The notes beneath the pieces were generated by a model. It was not told the DNA's origin and searched no databases. It was given only the letters and a program-made list of their open reading frames with translations. The position numbers and the translations under genes were made by a program. A DNA stretch of 64,000 bases. Origin: Pegoplata infirma (taxonomy: Eukaryota > Arthropoda > Insecta > Diptera > Anthomyiidae). Below, in pieces: positions 23,383 through 34,940 of the stretch. The stretch spans positions 11,359,766 to 11,423,765 of the forward strand of contig OY992540.1 in NCBI GenBank assembly GCA_963921195.1, in the 5' to 3' direction. Numbering within the stretch: the first letter of the stretch is position 1; each line of letters opens with the position of its first letter.

Positions 23383-23880
23383 TAAAGTTCATATGTTTTT
23401 GACAGTAAAATCTAAAATACACAATAATAAATAAATTTTAATTTTAATAAATTGTAAAGTCTTTAAAAAATTTCAATTGTTATTGAAGATCATACAAGGA
23501 AGTTCCCTGCACTGCGATAATTTTGTTCATTATAGTTATGAAAATGTTCATACAATCTATGACAAATTCATTACAAATGATTCAATGATTTTTTTAACTG
23601 GATGAATGAAATTTTTCATAAAATTAAAGTTCATATATTTTTTAGTTTTAATAAAACTTAAAGTTTTTTGAAAATTTCCTTTGTTATTGAAGATTATACA
23701 AGGTTCCTCGCACTGCAAGAATAATGTTCATTATAGTTATGAAAATGTTCATACAATCTATGTTAAATTCATTACAAATGAGTCAATAATTGTTTTAATT
23801 GGATGAATTAATTTTTTCATAATATTGATTTCATTGCAATAATGAAAATGTTCATACATTCAATGAAAAGGTTTCATAAG
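23383..23880 (+). repeat. Tandem duplication, two units of about 205-240 bp
   Basis: TTAAAGTTCATAT, TATTGAAGAT and GTTCATTATAGTTATGAAAA each occur twice, 200-242 bases apart. CATTCATG/TTCAT words continue to about 24040, so this may be the inside of a decayed MITE. Confidence 0.55.
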
Positions 23881-24049
23881 ACGAAAAATTCATAAAATAA
23901 ATAATTATTTTCATAAATGCAATAAAATTTTTTATAAATTTTATGGAAAAATAATGATAATTTTTTAATAATATTTAAAAAAAATTCTTGATCTAATGAA
24001 AAAATTCATTGGCTCATTATGAACAATAATTCCTTCTGTGTCCACCCAA

Positions 24050-24570
24050 ACACTAAGATTTTCATGTTATTAAAATTGTAGCAATAAAAACTTGTAGAAC
24101 ATTTCTTAAGCAGGTCCATGGCATTTTCAGCGGATTGAGGGAAATTTAAAAACCGTATGAAAATAAACCCTTTTTAATTTTTCTCATAAAAACATTTGCA
24201 TCGATTTGCTGTTCATCTGGCTTAAACAAAATTTTTAATGAATTTAAACGAAGCGTGTGAAACCCAATATTAATATTTTATAGACAGACACATAAAGTGT
24301 ATTATATAATTTTGCACATAAAGTAACAAAGCTTAAATGAGATTATTCCCTTAGCACAGTGAATGTCTGAGAATATATGGAGAAACTTTAAATTTTGGAA
24401 ATTTGTGCGTATCCAACGAATTGCTCAGATCAACTATTAATAGTGCGCAAAAGTAAGATTAAGTTAATACAAGCATTTTAAAGCAAAAATTATCAAAATC
24501 GGTCCATGTCTTCTGTTCGCGCATCGCGGGTCAAAATTGGGGTTATTGAAAAAATGGACATAATTTACAA
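24050..24570. other. A/T-rich sequence, nothing recognised
   Basis: No element ends or open frame worth reporting. Confidence 0.4.
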
Positions 24571-24699
24571 AAAAAACAAGTAAGAAAGCTATATTCGGCT
24601 GTGCCGAATCTTTAAATACCCTCCACCAATGTGATGATTTAAAAAACAAAAAAGTTTGTTTTATTTATACCTCAGGAAATAAAAAAGTACCAAAAAGTG

Positions 24700-26235
24700 T
24701 ACTTTCGGTACCTTTAATAAAAGGTACTTTTTATAAAAGGTACTTTTTATAAAAGGTACTTTTTATAAAAGGTACTTTTTATAAAAGGTACTTTTTATAA
24801 AAGGTACTTTTTATAAAAGGTACTTTTTATAAAAGGTACTTTTTATAAAAGGTACTTTTTATAAAAGGTACTTTTTATAAAAGGTACTTTTTATAAAAGG
24901 TAATTTTTATAAAAGGTACTTTTTATAAAAGGTACTTTTTATAAAAGGTACTTTTTATAAAAGGTACTTTTTATAAAAGGTACTTTTTATAAAAGGTACT
25001 TTTTATAAAAGATACTTTTTATAAAAGGTACTTTTTATAAAAGGTACTTTTTATAAAAGGTACTTTTTATAAAAGGTACTTTTTATAAAAGGTACTTTTT
25101 ATAAAAGGTACTTTTTATAAAAGGTACTTTTTATAAAAGGTACTTTTTATAAAAGGTACTTTTTATAAAAGGTACTTTTTATAAAAGGTACTTTTTATAA
25201 AAGGTACTTTTTATAAAAGGTACTTCCCAAGTAAAAATATTTTGCTAATTTTACTAAATAGATCTAATTTGATCCGCAAAATGGTTGTATCAAATAATAT
25301 CAAATTGTATTACTTTAGATCAAAAAATATAAAAATTGATACAATTTGATCCTGAATTTGGTCAAATCTAATAAGATCAAATTAATCTTATAATATCTAT
25401 TTTTATATAATTTGATGAGCAAACCCAAAATACGAATCTAATCATATATGGTGCAATATCTTACCATATAAAGTGGATCAACCGTATCAAAGCGATAGAT
25501 AAAATTGTATATAAATTTATACGGAAGCATATTAAATCATATAAGATTGTATCAAACTATATATGATTATATCAGAAAATTTTTACTCGGGTTTTTATAA
25601 AAGGTACTTTTTATAAAAGGTACTTTTTATAAAAGGTACTTTTTATAAAAGGTACTTTTTATAAAAGGTATTTTTTATAAAAGTTTTTTTTTTTTATAAA
25701 AGGTACTTTTTATAAAAGGTACTTTTTATAAAATATACTTTTTATAAAAGGTACTTTTTATAAAAGGTACTTTTTATAAAAGGTACTTTTTATAAATGGT
25801 ACTTTTTATAAAAGGTACTTTTTATAAAAGGTACTTTGAATAAAAGGTACTTTTTATAAAAGATACTTTTTATTAAAGGTACTTTTAATAAAATGTAATT
25901 TTTATAAAAGGTACTTTTTATAAAAGGTACTTTTTATAAAAGGTACTTTTTATAAGAGGTACTTTTTATAAAAGGTACTTTTTATAAAAGGTACTTTTTA
26001 TAAAAGGTACTTTTTATAAAAGGTACTTTTTATAAAAGGTACTTTTTATAAAAGGTACTTTTTATAAAAGGTACTTTTTATAAAAGGTACTTTTTATAAA
26101 AGGTACTTTTTATAAAAGGTACTTTTTATAAAAGGTACTTTTTATAAAAGGTACTTTTTATAAAAGGTACTTTTTATAAAGGAACCTTTTATAAAAGGTA
26201 CTTTTTATAAAAGGTACTTTTTGAAAACGGTACAG
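24700..26235. repeat. 16-bp minisatellite, about 70 units
   Basis: Unit TACTTTTTATAAAAGG repeated about 33 times (24700-25225) and about 40 times (25592-26235). Most units are identical; variants such as GATAC, TATTTTTT and TAAGAGG cluster in the second block. The GGTAC...GTACTTT words continue into the neighbouring tandem units (ACCAAAAGTAC), so the array may have grown from the host element. Confidence 0.9.
25226..25591. mobile_element. CCCRAG MITE inserted in the minisatellite
   Basis: CCCAAGTAAAAAT at the left, ATTTTTACTCGGG at the right. Removing it together with one TT restores an exact 16-bp unit, so the duplication is TT. The interior is made of GATCAAAT, TTTGATC and ATATGATT words, as in the MITE at 11650-11894. 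Confidence 0.75.
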
Positions 26236-26329
26236 AATTTTCGGAAAGTACTTGTTCCAGAATGTTTTATTTCAGGATCCTACATTCTAAATTTCAAGTT
26301 TGAATAAAATTTCAGTAAATAAAAAAAAG

Positions 26330-26890
26330 TACCAAAAGTACTTTTTTACCCATTTTACCTCAGTAGAATCAACATTGGCAAAACCCGAGCCTTAGTGAAT
26401 CTTTTTTCCGGAAGGTGAACCGACATTGCAAATTTCCATTTTCTAGTACCATTATTTATGGAAATATAAAATGTAACAAAAGTACATATTTTTACCCTAT
26501 TAGAAAAATCATTGGCAAAACCCCAGCCTTAGGGGATCTATATTCCGGGAGGTGAACATACAGTCCAAATTTCAAGTCTATGTGACAATTTTTTAAGGAA
26601 ATATAAAAGGTGCCAAAAGTACAGATTTTTTCCCTTTTTACCCTCTTAGAATCAACATTGGCAATAATCCAGCCGTACTGGATCTATATTCTAAAATGTG
26701 AACATACTGTCCAAATTTCAAGTTTCTATGACCATTATTTCAGGAGATATAAAAAGCACCAAAAGTACAGTTTTTTACCCTTTTGACCTCTTAGAATTAA
26801 CACTGGCAAAAATCTAGCCTTAATGGATCTATATTCCGGGAGGTGAACATACAGTCCAAATTTCAAGTCTTTCTGATCATTATATCAGAA
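26330..26890 (+). repeat. Four tandem units of about 143 bp
   Basis: TCATTGGCAAAACCCCAGCC-type starts at about 26370, 26509, 26653 and 26799 (spacings 139, 144 and 146). Each unit contains GGATCTATATTCCGGGAGGT, GTCCAAATTTCAAGT and ATAAAAGGTGCCAAAAGTAC. Confidence 0.7.
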
Positions 26891-27054
26891 GATTATAATT
26901 TATAAATTTTTTTTATAATTTTTTATATAACTAATCTGAAATTCACGGTCTTTATCGAGAGGTGGTCTAGAGAAAGGTTTCTCCCAAAAAGCCCTTTTTA
27001 AAAAATAAATGTTACGTTATTGTATATAAAAAATTATATAAAAAAAAATCTAAT

Positions 27055-27535
27055 AATTGCCTATCTAACAAACATTGAAAGTTTATTGCTCAACAATACG
27101 AAAAACACCTCTCTGAAATTTTAATAGCGTTAAAAGGACATGTTAAACTTAAATACAAAATTTTATTTTTGGATCCTAGGAAAAAAGGACATTCAAACAT
27201 GGTTTTCAAAATTTTTTATTGAAATTAAAAAAAAAAAAAAAAAAAAAAATTTTAAGTCTTTACAGTTTTATAAACAATATTGTTTTTATAATTTTTTTCG
27301 AACAACTTACGGTTTCCAAGCAAAAAATTTTTAAAAAAATTGTCTTAAAGTCAATATTGTCAAAAAAAAACGCTTTTTTAAACGCCCATATCTTCCAAAG
27401 TATTGATCCAATAAAATATATTTTAATCATTTACGAAGCTCTATCAAATAACCAAATATAAACAAAATCGATGATCCGTCAGTTTAATTGTCCATGTATT
27501 TGCTCTTATACATTTATGCAAAGTTTTCTTAAAAG
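27055..27535 (+). repeat. Dispersed repeat GCTCAACAATACGAAAAACAC
   Basis: Carries TATTGCTCAACAATACGAAA, GCGTTAAAAGGACAT, GGAAAAAAGGACATTC and ACGCCCATATCTT. Other copies: 29040-29725 (two, opposite strands), 48085-52620 (minus, interrupted), 53430-53930. Frames of 64-95 codons within copies are not conserved between copies, so I do not call a gene. Confidence 0.55.
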
Positions 27536-27539
27536 ACAT

Positions 27540-27910
27540 CTTTAACCCCTGTTGAACCACGGCCGAGCAAAATTTCAAACCGCTGTTTTTTTGCTCATAG
27601 TCAAATTGGACTTTTTTCTCACTTTCAGCTTAACCCAGCCTTAACCCCACCTTACCAAATCTGATTATAATCGGACCACTTTTTGACTTGGGCCCCATAT
27701 AAAAATTTCGTCCGATATTCAGTTAAAACGGTTTATTGGCAACAAATAGAAGCATTTTTCAATCAAATTTTGTTTGTGAGTGTTTCTACACTTATTAAAG
27801 ATTTGACAAAAGATAGATCCAATAGGTCCTAGTTTAAACCGTGGACCCATTTTCGGGAATCACTGGTGTAGGATCGGTCGGTCTTGACCGACTATAATTT
27901 CCTTACTTTT
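27540..27910 (+). mobile_element. mini-me-related fragment ending at a GACCGACTATAATTTCC hairpin
   Basis: Ends CGGTCGGTCTTGACCGACTA followed by ATTTCCTTACTT, an end that recurs inverted at 30755-30790 (AACAAGTAAGAAAATTATAG). Probably a separate subfamily. Confidence 0.4.
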
Positions 27911-28262
27911 ATACGAACTGAAACCGAACTCAATAAAAATTCGTTTATTTTGAATTTAATTCGCCTTTGTAAAAGTGAAGAAAACTTTTTGATATTGTGA
28001 TTACAAAAAGCTTAAAAATATAACAGATGTCAGTAATAATTTAACACTTTAAAAAAAAAAATTTGAGTTAGCCATATAACCAAATTTCATTCCAAGTTAA
28101 AATCCCCTTTGGGAGCTGTTTTCTTGTTTCACTGTAGTATGTATGTATGTGTTTTTAATAACTTGGCAAACCTCTGTTAATTTAAATTATCGTCCATTGT
28201 TCATGTCATTCTGTCTGCTTGTCATTGTTTTAAGTATAACAAGTAGTAGTAAGACTTTCTAC

Positions 28263-28637
28263 CAGGGTTGGCAACCGATACCCACCTAGAATAACGGTAT
28301 TTGGCTATTGTACCGCAACCAATAAAGATATGAACATTTTCAAAAGCGATTATGAAAGCTGATGAAATTTCTAGTATTTTAAATGTGTCACTTCGTGTTT
28401 CTACCGGTTCTTTTTAGTTATATAGGCCAATACCGTTATAAAACCGTTTCAAACGGTATTATAAAGGTATTGACCTATATTTCGAAAACGAACCGGTAGA
28501 AACACGAAGTGACACATTTAAAATACTAGAAATTTCATCAGCTTTCATAATCGCTTTTGAAAATGTCCATATCTTTATTGGTTGCGGTACAATAGCCAAA
28601 TACCGTTATTCTAGGTGGGTATCGGTTGCCAACCCTG
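28263..28637. mobile_element. hAT-type foldback MITE, TSD CTTTCTAC
   Basis: CAGGGTTGGCAACCGATACC at the left and its exact inverse at the right; identical CTTTCTAC on both sides (28255-28262, 28638-28645). The halves pair across nearly the full 375 bp around a centre near 28450. CAGGG ends fit hAT. Confidence 0.85.
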
Positions 28638-29039
28638 CTTTCTACTCAACATTGTCATACATTTTTGGAAAACTTTATAATCAATATATGTTTGGTTGTA
28701 TGTACATAAGTATGTATCGTATGTGTGCTATGAATCGTAAAATACAATCACTTGAGTGTCAGCACAAATGTCACATAAAATTAGACAAATGCTCAAACAT
28801 ATATGTGTTCATATATGTCAATTTACAACCAACAAAAAGAGTAGCTTCTAATCTTAAACACAGTTATATGAATATAAAATAACGTAACATTTATTTTTAA
28901 AAAAGGGCTTTTTGGAAGTCACTTTTCCCTACACCACCTCTCGATAAATACCGTGAATTTCAGATTAGTTTCACCTTAAATTTACGTGTTGAAAACCGGT
29001 TAAATATGTTTTAAAAACATTGGTAAGTCACAAAAATAT

Positions 29040-29725
29040 TTAACAACGCATGGATTTCCAAAAAACAAAATTTTGTATTTAAGTTTAGAATGTACTTTTA
29101 ACGCTATTTAAATTTCAGAGAGGTGTTTTTCCGTATTGTTGAGCAATGAATTTTCAAAGTTTGTTAGATAGCCAAACAGGTCATTTTTTTTCAAAATTTT
29201 GGCATAAATTAAAAATTTAGCTATATCACCAACTTTGAAAATGTATTGCTCGACAACACGAAAAAACACTTTCCTGAAATTTTAACAGCGTTTTAAGGAC
29301 ATTCTAAACTTTAATACAAAATTTTGTTTTTGAAAATCCATGGTGTCCTTCCCAGGATAAAAGGACATTCAAATAGTTTTAAAATTTTTTGTTGAAGTTT
29401 AAAAACAAAAAAAATTATAAATTTTAAATCTTCATAATTTTGAAAACAATATTGTTTTTTTAAGTTTTTTTGTACGACTTACGTTTTCCGAGCTCAAAAA
29501 TTTTGAAAAACTGTCAAAAAGTCAATATATGTAAAAAAATAGCTTTTTTAAACGCCCATATCTTTCAAAGCATTGATTCAAAAAAAATATTATTTTTAAT
29601 CATTTACGAAGATCTTTCATATAACCAAAAATTAGCAAAATCTGTGATCCGTCAGTTAAATTTCCCATGGATTTGCTCATTAGTTAACGAGATTCGTAAA
29701 AATATTCATATCATCGAGCCACCCT
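29040..29725. repeat. Two head-to-head copies of the GCTCAACAATACG repeat
   Basis: 29040-29195 is a minus-strand copy (TATTGTTGAGCAATG) and 29180-29725 a plus-strand copy (TTGCTCGACAACACGAAAAA). A 95-codon frame at 29470-29757 overlaps the end of the repeat and runs into the next transposon, so it is not a gene. Confidence 0.5.
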
Positions 29726-30746
29726 ATGGTACATTAGACTGGCATTTTTCTGTATAGCAAAATTTTTTCTTATCCGATTTTCAAAGTCCCGTGGCGCCAG
29801 GCGGTCAAAGTTTTGGATTTTTGAAAAATAAAAAAAAAAAATTAATAAAAAATAAATATACACTCAAAAAAAAAAAATTGTAAAGTTAGCAAATTTTTTC
29901 TCGTAATTCAAGTTTACTACTTGATTAGCAAATTTTTAGTTGAAATCAGCACTTTAACTAAATTTTTAGCTAAATTCACTTTACAATTATACAGTTTTTT
30001 TACAAATTTTGAATTAATTTTTTTTGTTAATCGCAAAATTGAGTTTACAATTTTTTTTACAAGTTTTTTTGCTAATTTTAACTAACTTCTTTGCTATTTT
30101 TTTTAAAAAATTGCCAGTTAAAAAGCGCCATCTAGTGAAAAGAAGAAAATTTACATTCTTGTGTCTTAGGTAACAGTCAAAAAAACGCCATCTAGCAGAA
30201 ATATTGCTGCATCTTCTGAATATGTATTTGAAAAAATACAAATTTTTATTACATTGTAGTGGATTTGAAAAAGATTTAATTTTAGAGGAAACTAAATTGC
30301 AATAGTCTCTGGTCTATTATCTGGAGGCAAAAATATCTGGCTATTATAAATTTAAAGATAAATGTCTTTATAAATCATTTGATTTTACAAGAGAAACGAA
30401 AGATAATAAAAATGTTACAAGTGTTTCATAAATAAGGGTTATTTTTGTGTTATACAAAAAGGCTGTTTTTTTTTCTATTCCTTTTTTACCTGTTGGTGGC
30501 AGTGAAGCAAGCCGATGCAAAATTTTCGGCGGCGGCTGAAGAGCAAAAATTTTCGGCGGCGGCGGCGTTTCGGCTGCGCGCCGCGTTTTTTTTAGAACAG
30601 CGCGGCTGAAAAAAAAATTCGGCTGCGCCGCTATTGTATAGTAAAAAACGGTTTTAATCTAGGCATATTAATCACGATACCCTACCGAACAAGTGGTCGA
30701 TCAATTAATGGTTTAATTACCATTTTATTGGAGTTATGGTAACAAG

Positions 30747-31620
30747 TAAGAAAATTATAGTGGGTCAAGACCGACCTTATACACCAGTGTTTTCCGGAAA
30801 ATGTGTCCGAAGTCCAAACATGAACCGATTGGATCTATATTTTGTGGCATCTTTAATTAGTGCACAAACTTAATTTGAGTCCAAGAATGGTCTAATTACA
30901 CCGCTCAGCAAGCTTTTTTCGGTTTGAAATCTTAGTTTTTAGTTTAGATATCGCCATTTTGTGTTTTTTAAAAAAAATTCTCAACTTTTAAAAAATTTAC
31001 TAAAGTAGTGAAAAAAAAAACTTTCTTAAATCTAAGAAGATAAATATGATAAACTAATGGGTAGAAAGTTTCCAAAGTTTTCTAAATTTCTAAACTTTTA
31101 GTTAAATTTTACTAAATTGTGGTAAAATTTATGAACTATTTTGAAGAAAATAGTATCCCAAAATTAAGTTAGCTCTTTTGTTAGTGTGGGGACAACAAGT
31201 AGAAATGGTCAGATTTCTTTATAATTTGGAAACATTCCAAATATATGATTACAAAATATGTTATTTTTGGGGTAAGTATTTCTTTATTCACATGCTAAAT
31301 TTCGAAAGGATACCTGTTAAATTACGGGTATAAAAGTAATGTTAGCCAAATTTGGGGGGCGTTTGTATGGGGGCTAGGTCAAAATATGGACCGATTATTT
31401 TTTTTAATTTCAAGAGGCTACTTCCTTGGGAAAAAGGAAGCATAAATTTAATTTCAGTCAAATCAATTGATTGTTGCGACCTGTATCGTGCTCACTATGT
31501 TTACATGGACGGACATCGCTAAATCGACCCAGAAAGTGATTCTAAATCGATCGCTATACTTGAAGTTTGGTTTAGGACCAATATTTTGGATAGTTACAAA
31601 CATTAAGACAAACTCATAAT
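30747..31620 (-). mobile_element. Diverged mini-me copy
   Basis: Starts AACAAGTAAGAAAATTATAG and ends after ACGGACATCGCTAAATCGAC, AAATCGATCGCTATACTTGA and TTTAGGACCAATATTTTGGA. The core and GTCY words are degraded. Confidence 0.5.
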
Positions 31621-31629
31621 ACCCTGTAC

Positions 31630-31906
31630 TTGAGATGGGCACATGAGCAGATTTGTGCGTGATTCACGCTTGAGTGTGACTGAAACTCAATTTTACTCAA
31701 GTGGTTGTGAGTGAGTGGAAACAAATTGCGTGAGTGAGTTTGCGTGAGTCGTTTTTTTTTTTGCGTGCTTTATTTTCTCTTTATATTTTCTTTCATTCCA
31801 AAAAAAGCAAAGTTTTTTTTTTATAAAAAAAAGTTTCGTGAGTGTGAGTGAAGTTTGTGTGAGTACTTGTGAGAGTGAGTCAAAGTCACTCACGCAACCA
31901 TCTGTA
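31630..31906. mobile_element. GTGAGT-rich MITE, TSD CCCTGTAC
   Basis: Ends GAGATGGGCAC and GCAACCATCT with CCCTGTAC on both sides (31622-31629, 31907-31914). GTGAGT/GCGTGAGTG words fill both arms. A related block lies at 62600-62945. Confidence 0.55.
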
Positions 31907-32197
31907 CCCTGTACCATAGAGTGGTGGCCATTATTCTGGGGTGGGCAAAAGCCCCCCCCCCCCTTCCGAACAAACAAAAATTAAAACAAAACTAAAAAAC
32001 ATACATATAATACGGGGTTCACTAGCTGTTTTGAAGTGTTTAAGAGTGAGATGTTTAAAAAAGTCTTTGTTCCTTGTCCATTACCTTTTTATTCTTTTAC
32101 TGGTGTTTTGTTGAACAACTTGTTTAAGGTCGCAAGTGTGAACGCCATATAACACGAAATCACAAAAAAAGTATTTAAAAAAATTAAAGTTATACCA

Positions 32198-32346
32198 TAT
32201 TCGCATTCATTTTAACTAGTTTAATTTTGTGTTTTCCCCATACAATTTTAAACACTATCTGTCAAAATAAAACGAAGTTCAATTTTGACGTTTAAATTGT
32301 ATGGGGAAACCCAATAATTAAACTAGTTAGAAATGAATGCGAACAC
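32198..32346. repeat. Small foldback TTCGCATTCAT
   Basis: TTCGCATTCATTTTAACTAG and CTAGTTAGAAATGAATGCGA pair; inside, TTTCCCCATACAATTT pairs with AAATTGTATGGGGAAA. About 150 bp. Confidence 0.55.
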
Positions 32347-32424
32347 TGTTTAAACTACTATTTTCGTTAAAAATATATAAACATTAACACTACTCTATAC
32401 GGTTTTTGCACAGACATGTTGGAT

Positions 32425-33260
32425 ACATTTTCTAAAGTATTTTGGCCTCCTAAACACGAATCTGTCATCAGAAAATTTGTATCGAATCGCCTTCTCGAGA
32501 TATAGGCATTTTCATTTTTTGTGGACTAAGCGCTCAAAACGAAAATTTTTTTAATATTGAACAAGTGAGAGTGTTAAATTCGGCTGTGCCGAATCTATTA
32601 TACCCTCCAAAATGTAAAAAAAAATTAAAAACAAAAATTTGTCAGGGGCGTTTCTTTTTTTTTGGGGGGGGGGGGGGGTTGATAGGGTCAGTGGGGGACG
32701 TTGAGAGCACCTTCCCATCGCGATAAATATACCAAATGTTTCATTTAATTAACAAAAATACAAAAAAAAACATGAAAAAAGTGTATTTTTTTAAGAGGTT
32801 GGTTTAGTTCTTCAAAGGGGAACTTTTTTCCCCCTGGTCCGATTTGGCCAATTTCCGAACTTAACCTGCCTAGGAACATAAGACATATTTGTGCCAAACA
32901 TGAAGGGTCTAGCTTTTTTATTTTGGACTGCATCGTGTTAACTACAGACGGACGGACGGACAGACGGACGGACGGACATCGCTAAAATGTCTTAGAATCG
33001 ATCACTGATCAATAATATATATACTTTATGGGGTCCCCGACCGATATTTCGATGCGTTACACACGGAATGACAAAGTGAGTATACCCCCATACTGTAGTT
33101 GGAGGGTATAAAAAGTGTAAGTTAAAGTTATTAATATTTTTATTTATTTGAACTTGGTCCACAAAAATTAAAAATGGCTATATCTCGAGAAGGCAATTTG
33201 ATAAAATTTTTTGGTGTCAGATTCGTTTTTAGGAGGCAAACATTTTTAGGAAATGTGATT
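32425..33260. repeat. Inverted repeat interrupted by a mini-me copy
   Basis: Left 32425-32560 (GGCCTCCTAAACACGAATCT, CCTTCTCGAGATATAGGC) answers right 33115-33260 (TATCTCGAGAAGGCAATTTG, CAGATTCGTTTTTAGGAGGC). The mini-me copy 32564-33113 occupies the centre. Confidence 0.55.
32564..33113 (-). mobile_element. mini-me / DINE-1-like element
   Basis: AACAAGTGAGAGTGTTAAAT, hairpin ATTCGGCTGTGCCGAAT, TATACCCTCC; then (GRAC)n 32944-32980, TAGAATCGATCACTGATC core, ATATACTTTATGGGGTC, GCGTTACACACGGAATGACA and the end GTTGGAGGGTATAAAA. A run of about 15 G lies at 32664-32680. Confidence 0.7.
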
Positions 33261-34053
33261 TAATCTTCTTTTTTTAATTTTACCAAAAAAAATCATAAAA
33301 ATTGGTACGAACAAATGTATGAAAAAAATATTCAAATTTGGTTCAATATTTTGACTTCTTTTGCAAATATTTCAGGATATACTTAATGGATTTTAGATTT
33401 TCTTTTTATTGGAGTGTCTATTTAACACATCTGTTTTGAACAGAAAATTTCTTGCAAACTTCGGATACTTATAAGGATATAACCATAAAAAGGATATTTT
33501 GAACTTCCTTACAATATCCTGATGGTTTCCTTGATCGTACCGATTCCGGATTTCTTGCAAAAGTTAGGTAATTTTATTGGGAATTTGAATAAAAAAGATA
33601 TGAATAACTTTTACATAAACTTTTCAAATATTAAAACATTTTCGGATTTTGCGTAAGATTTTACATTGAAAATAAATGCAAAGTGCCGTGGATCGCAAAT
33701 TTTTTTTTTTCATTTGTAAACAAGAGTTATTATTTCTCAGAAATAATAAGCACTCAAACCGAACTAATATACCTATTAAATTATAAAATATAAAGCCCAA
33801 CAATAGTGGTGTTTTTTTCATCCCGAATATAAAAATTTCATACAAATTTTTGTCTATATACGCTTAACTAAGACATAAAATTTATAAGTGCTTAATAATT
33901 TAGCACTTATAAAAATGCTACCAAGTTTGTAAATTTGTTATCTTTTAAAATTATCTACGTGTGTTTTAAATGTCAACAAGAAAAAAATATTTACACTTCT
34001 TTGTATAATTTTTAAAATCAAATTTAAAAAATCGAAAAATGTGGAATTTTAAG
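33261..34053. other. Inside of the 9-kb hAT, nothing recognised
   Basis: A/T-rich; a 73-codon minus frame (33624-33845) has no recognisable domain. Confidence 0.4.
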
Positions 34054-34940
34054 CAGACAAGGGAAAAGTGTAAAACTTAAAACTCTTCAATGAAAAAAAA
34101 CCAAAAGTATTTTTTTCAAAAAAATTTAATTCAATTTTTAAATAAATTTCCTACAATTTTAAAATAAAACTCGGTACCGAGTTTTAAAAATAAAACTCCG
34201 AAATAAAAAGAGTTTTATTTTCATACAATTAATTTTATTTTAAGTAAACAAAAAATGTTTTTGGTTTTAAACATTTTTATGTAAAATAGTTGATAATATG
34301 ATAAAATATGACCTCACGAAATAGTAAAATTAGTTGTAATTAAATTCATCTTATTTAAATTTATTAATACCTCTAATAGAACTCCTATTTGTAAAAAAAA
34401 AACTTTCTATTAACGAAATATTGAACTAAAAAAGTGTTCTCTTAATATTTTGTTGGTTTTTCGCATAAAAAATATTTTTGCAAAAATCGCGTATAAACTT
34501 TAAAAAATAAAAAAAAAACACTCTGCAAAATTAAATGTATGGACTAAATAGATTTTGCCGTCCTAACTCCAAATTTGTTGTTAATATTTCTAGCGCTTAC
34601 CGTTTTAAAGATATTCGTGTTTGAAGATTCGAATAACCGCTAATTTAGTACTTTCTGTAGTTCCGCTCTAACTTATTCGAAAATTGGAACCGGATAACTT
34701 TATGGGTAGTAAATAGACCTTGTGAACCCATTTTATTTCGATCCATTTTCGAAATATTAGAGACTGGAAAAAAATACTTTAAACAAATTTAAGCACCAAT
34801 GACCACTAGTGAGAAAAGTAATGGATACAGACGCACAGTGTCTTTAATATCTAATAACTCTCTAATCTTGAGCAAAAGGTTCAGCGTAACTGTTCCAAAA
34901 ACCAATAAAACGAAGATTTAAATAATATTCTATTTATTAA

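Larger units (their letters stand above)
24571..26930 (-). mobile_element. mini-me-type element carrying two internal satellites
   Basis: Begins AAAACAAGTAAGAAAGCT followed by the hairpin ATTCGGCTGTGCCGAAT (24593-24609) and AAATACCCTCCACCA, the signature end shared with 32564, 54050 and 54497. The body holds a 16-bp minisatellite (24700-26235) and about four 143-bp tandem units (26330-26890). The far end is unclear. Confidence 0.5.
26927..28975. repeat. Inverted duplication of a mini-me piece (arms about 100 bp)
   Basis: Left 26935-27030 (CTGAAATTCACGGTCTTTAT, ATCGAGAGGTGGT, AAAGCCCTTTTTAAAAAATA) is repeated inverted at 28872-28972. The arms include the mini-me words ATTCACGG and GTTTCACCTTAAATT. 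Between them are a dispersed repeat, a mini-me-like end and a hAT foldback. Confidence 0.55.

Noticed and set aside
24700..26235. CRISPR-like regular array
   Set aside because: No unique spacers: the units are directly joined 16-mers, a minisatellite in a eukaryotic context.
27219..27461. 80-codon frame with a run of lysines
   Set aside because: Created by a poly-A tract in a dispersed repeat.
29470..29757. 95-codon plus-strand frame
   Set aside because: Lies in a dispersed repeat and ends inside a hAT; other copies of the repeat do not keep the frame.
32664..32680. Run of about 15 G (and a C run at 31948-31963)
   Set aside because: Homopolymers inside repeats; possibly replication or assembly slippage, with no sign of function.
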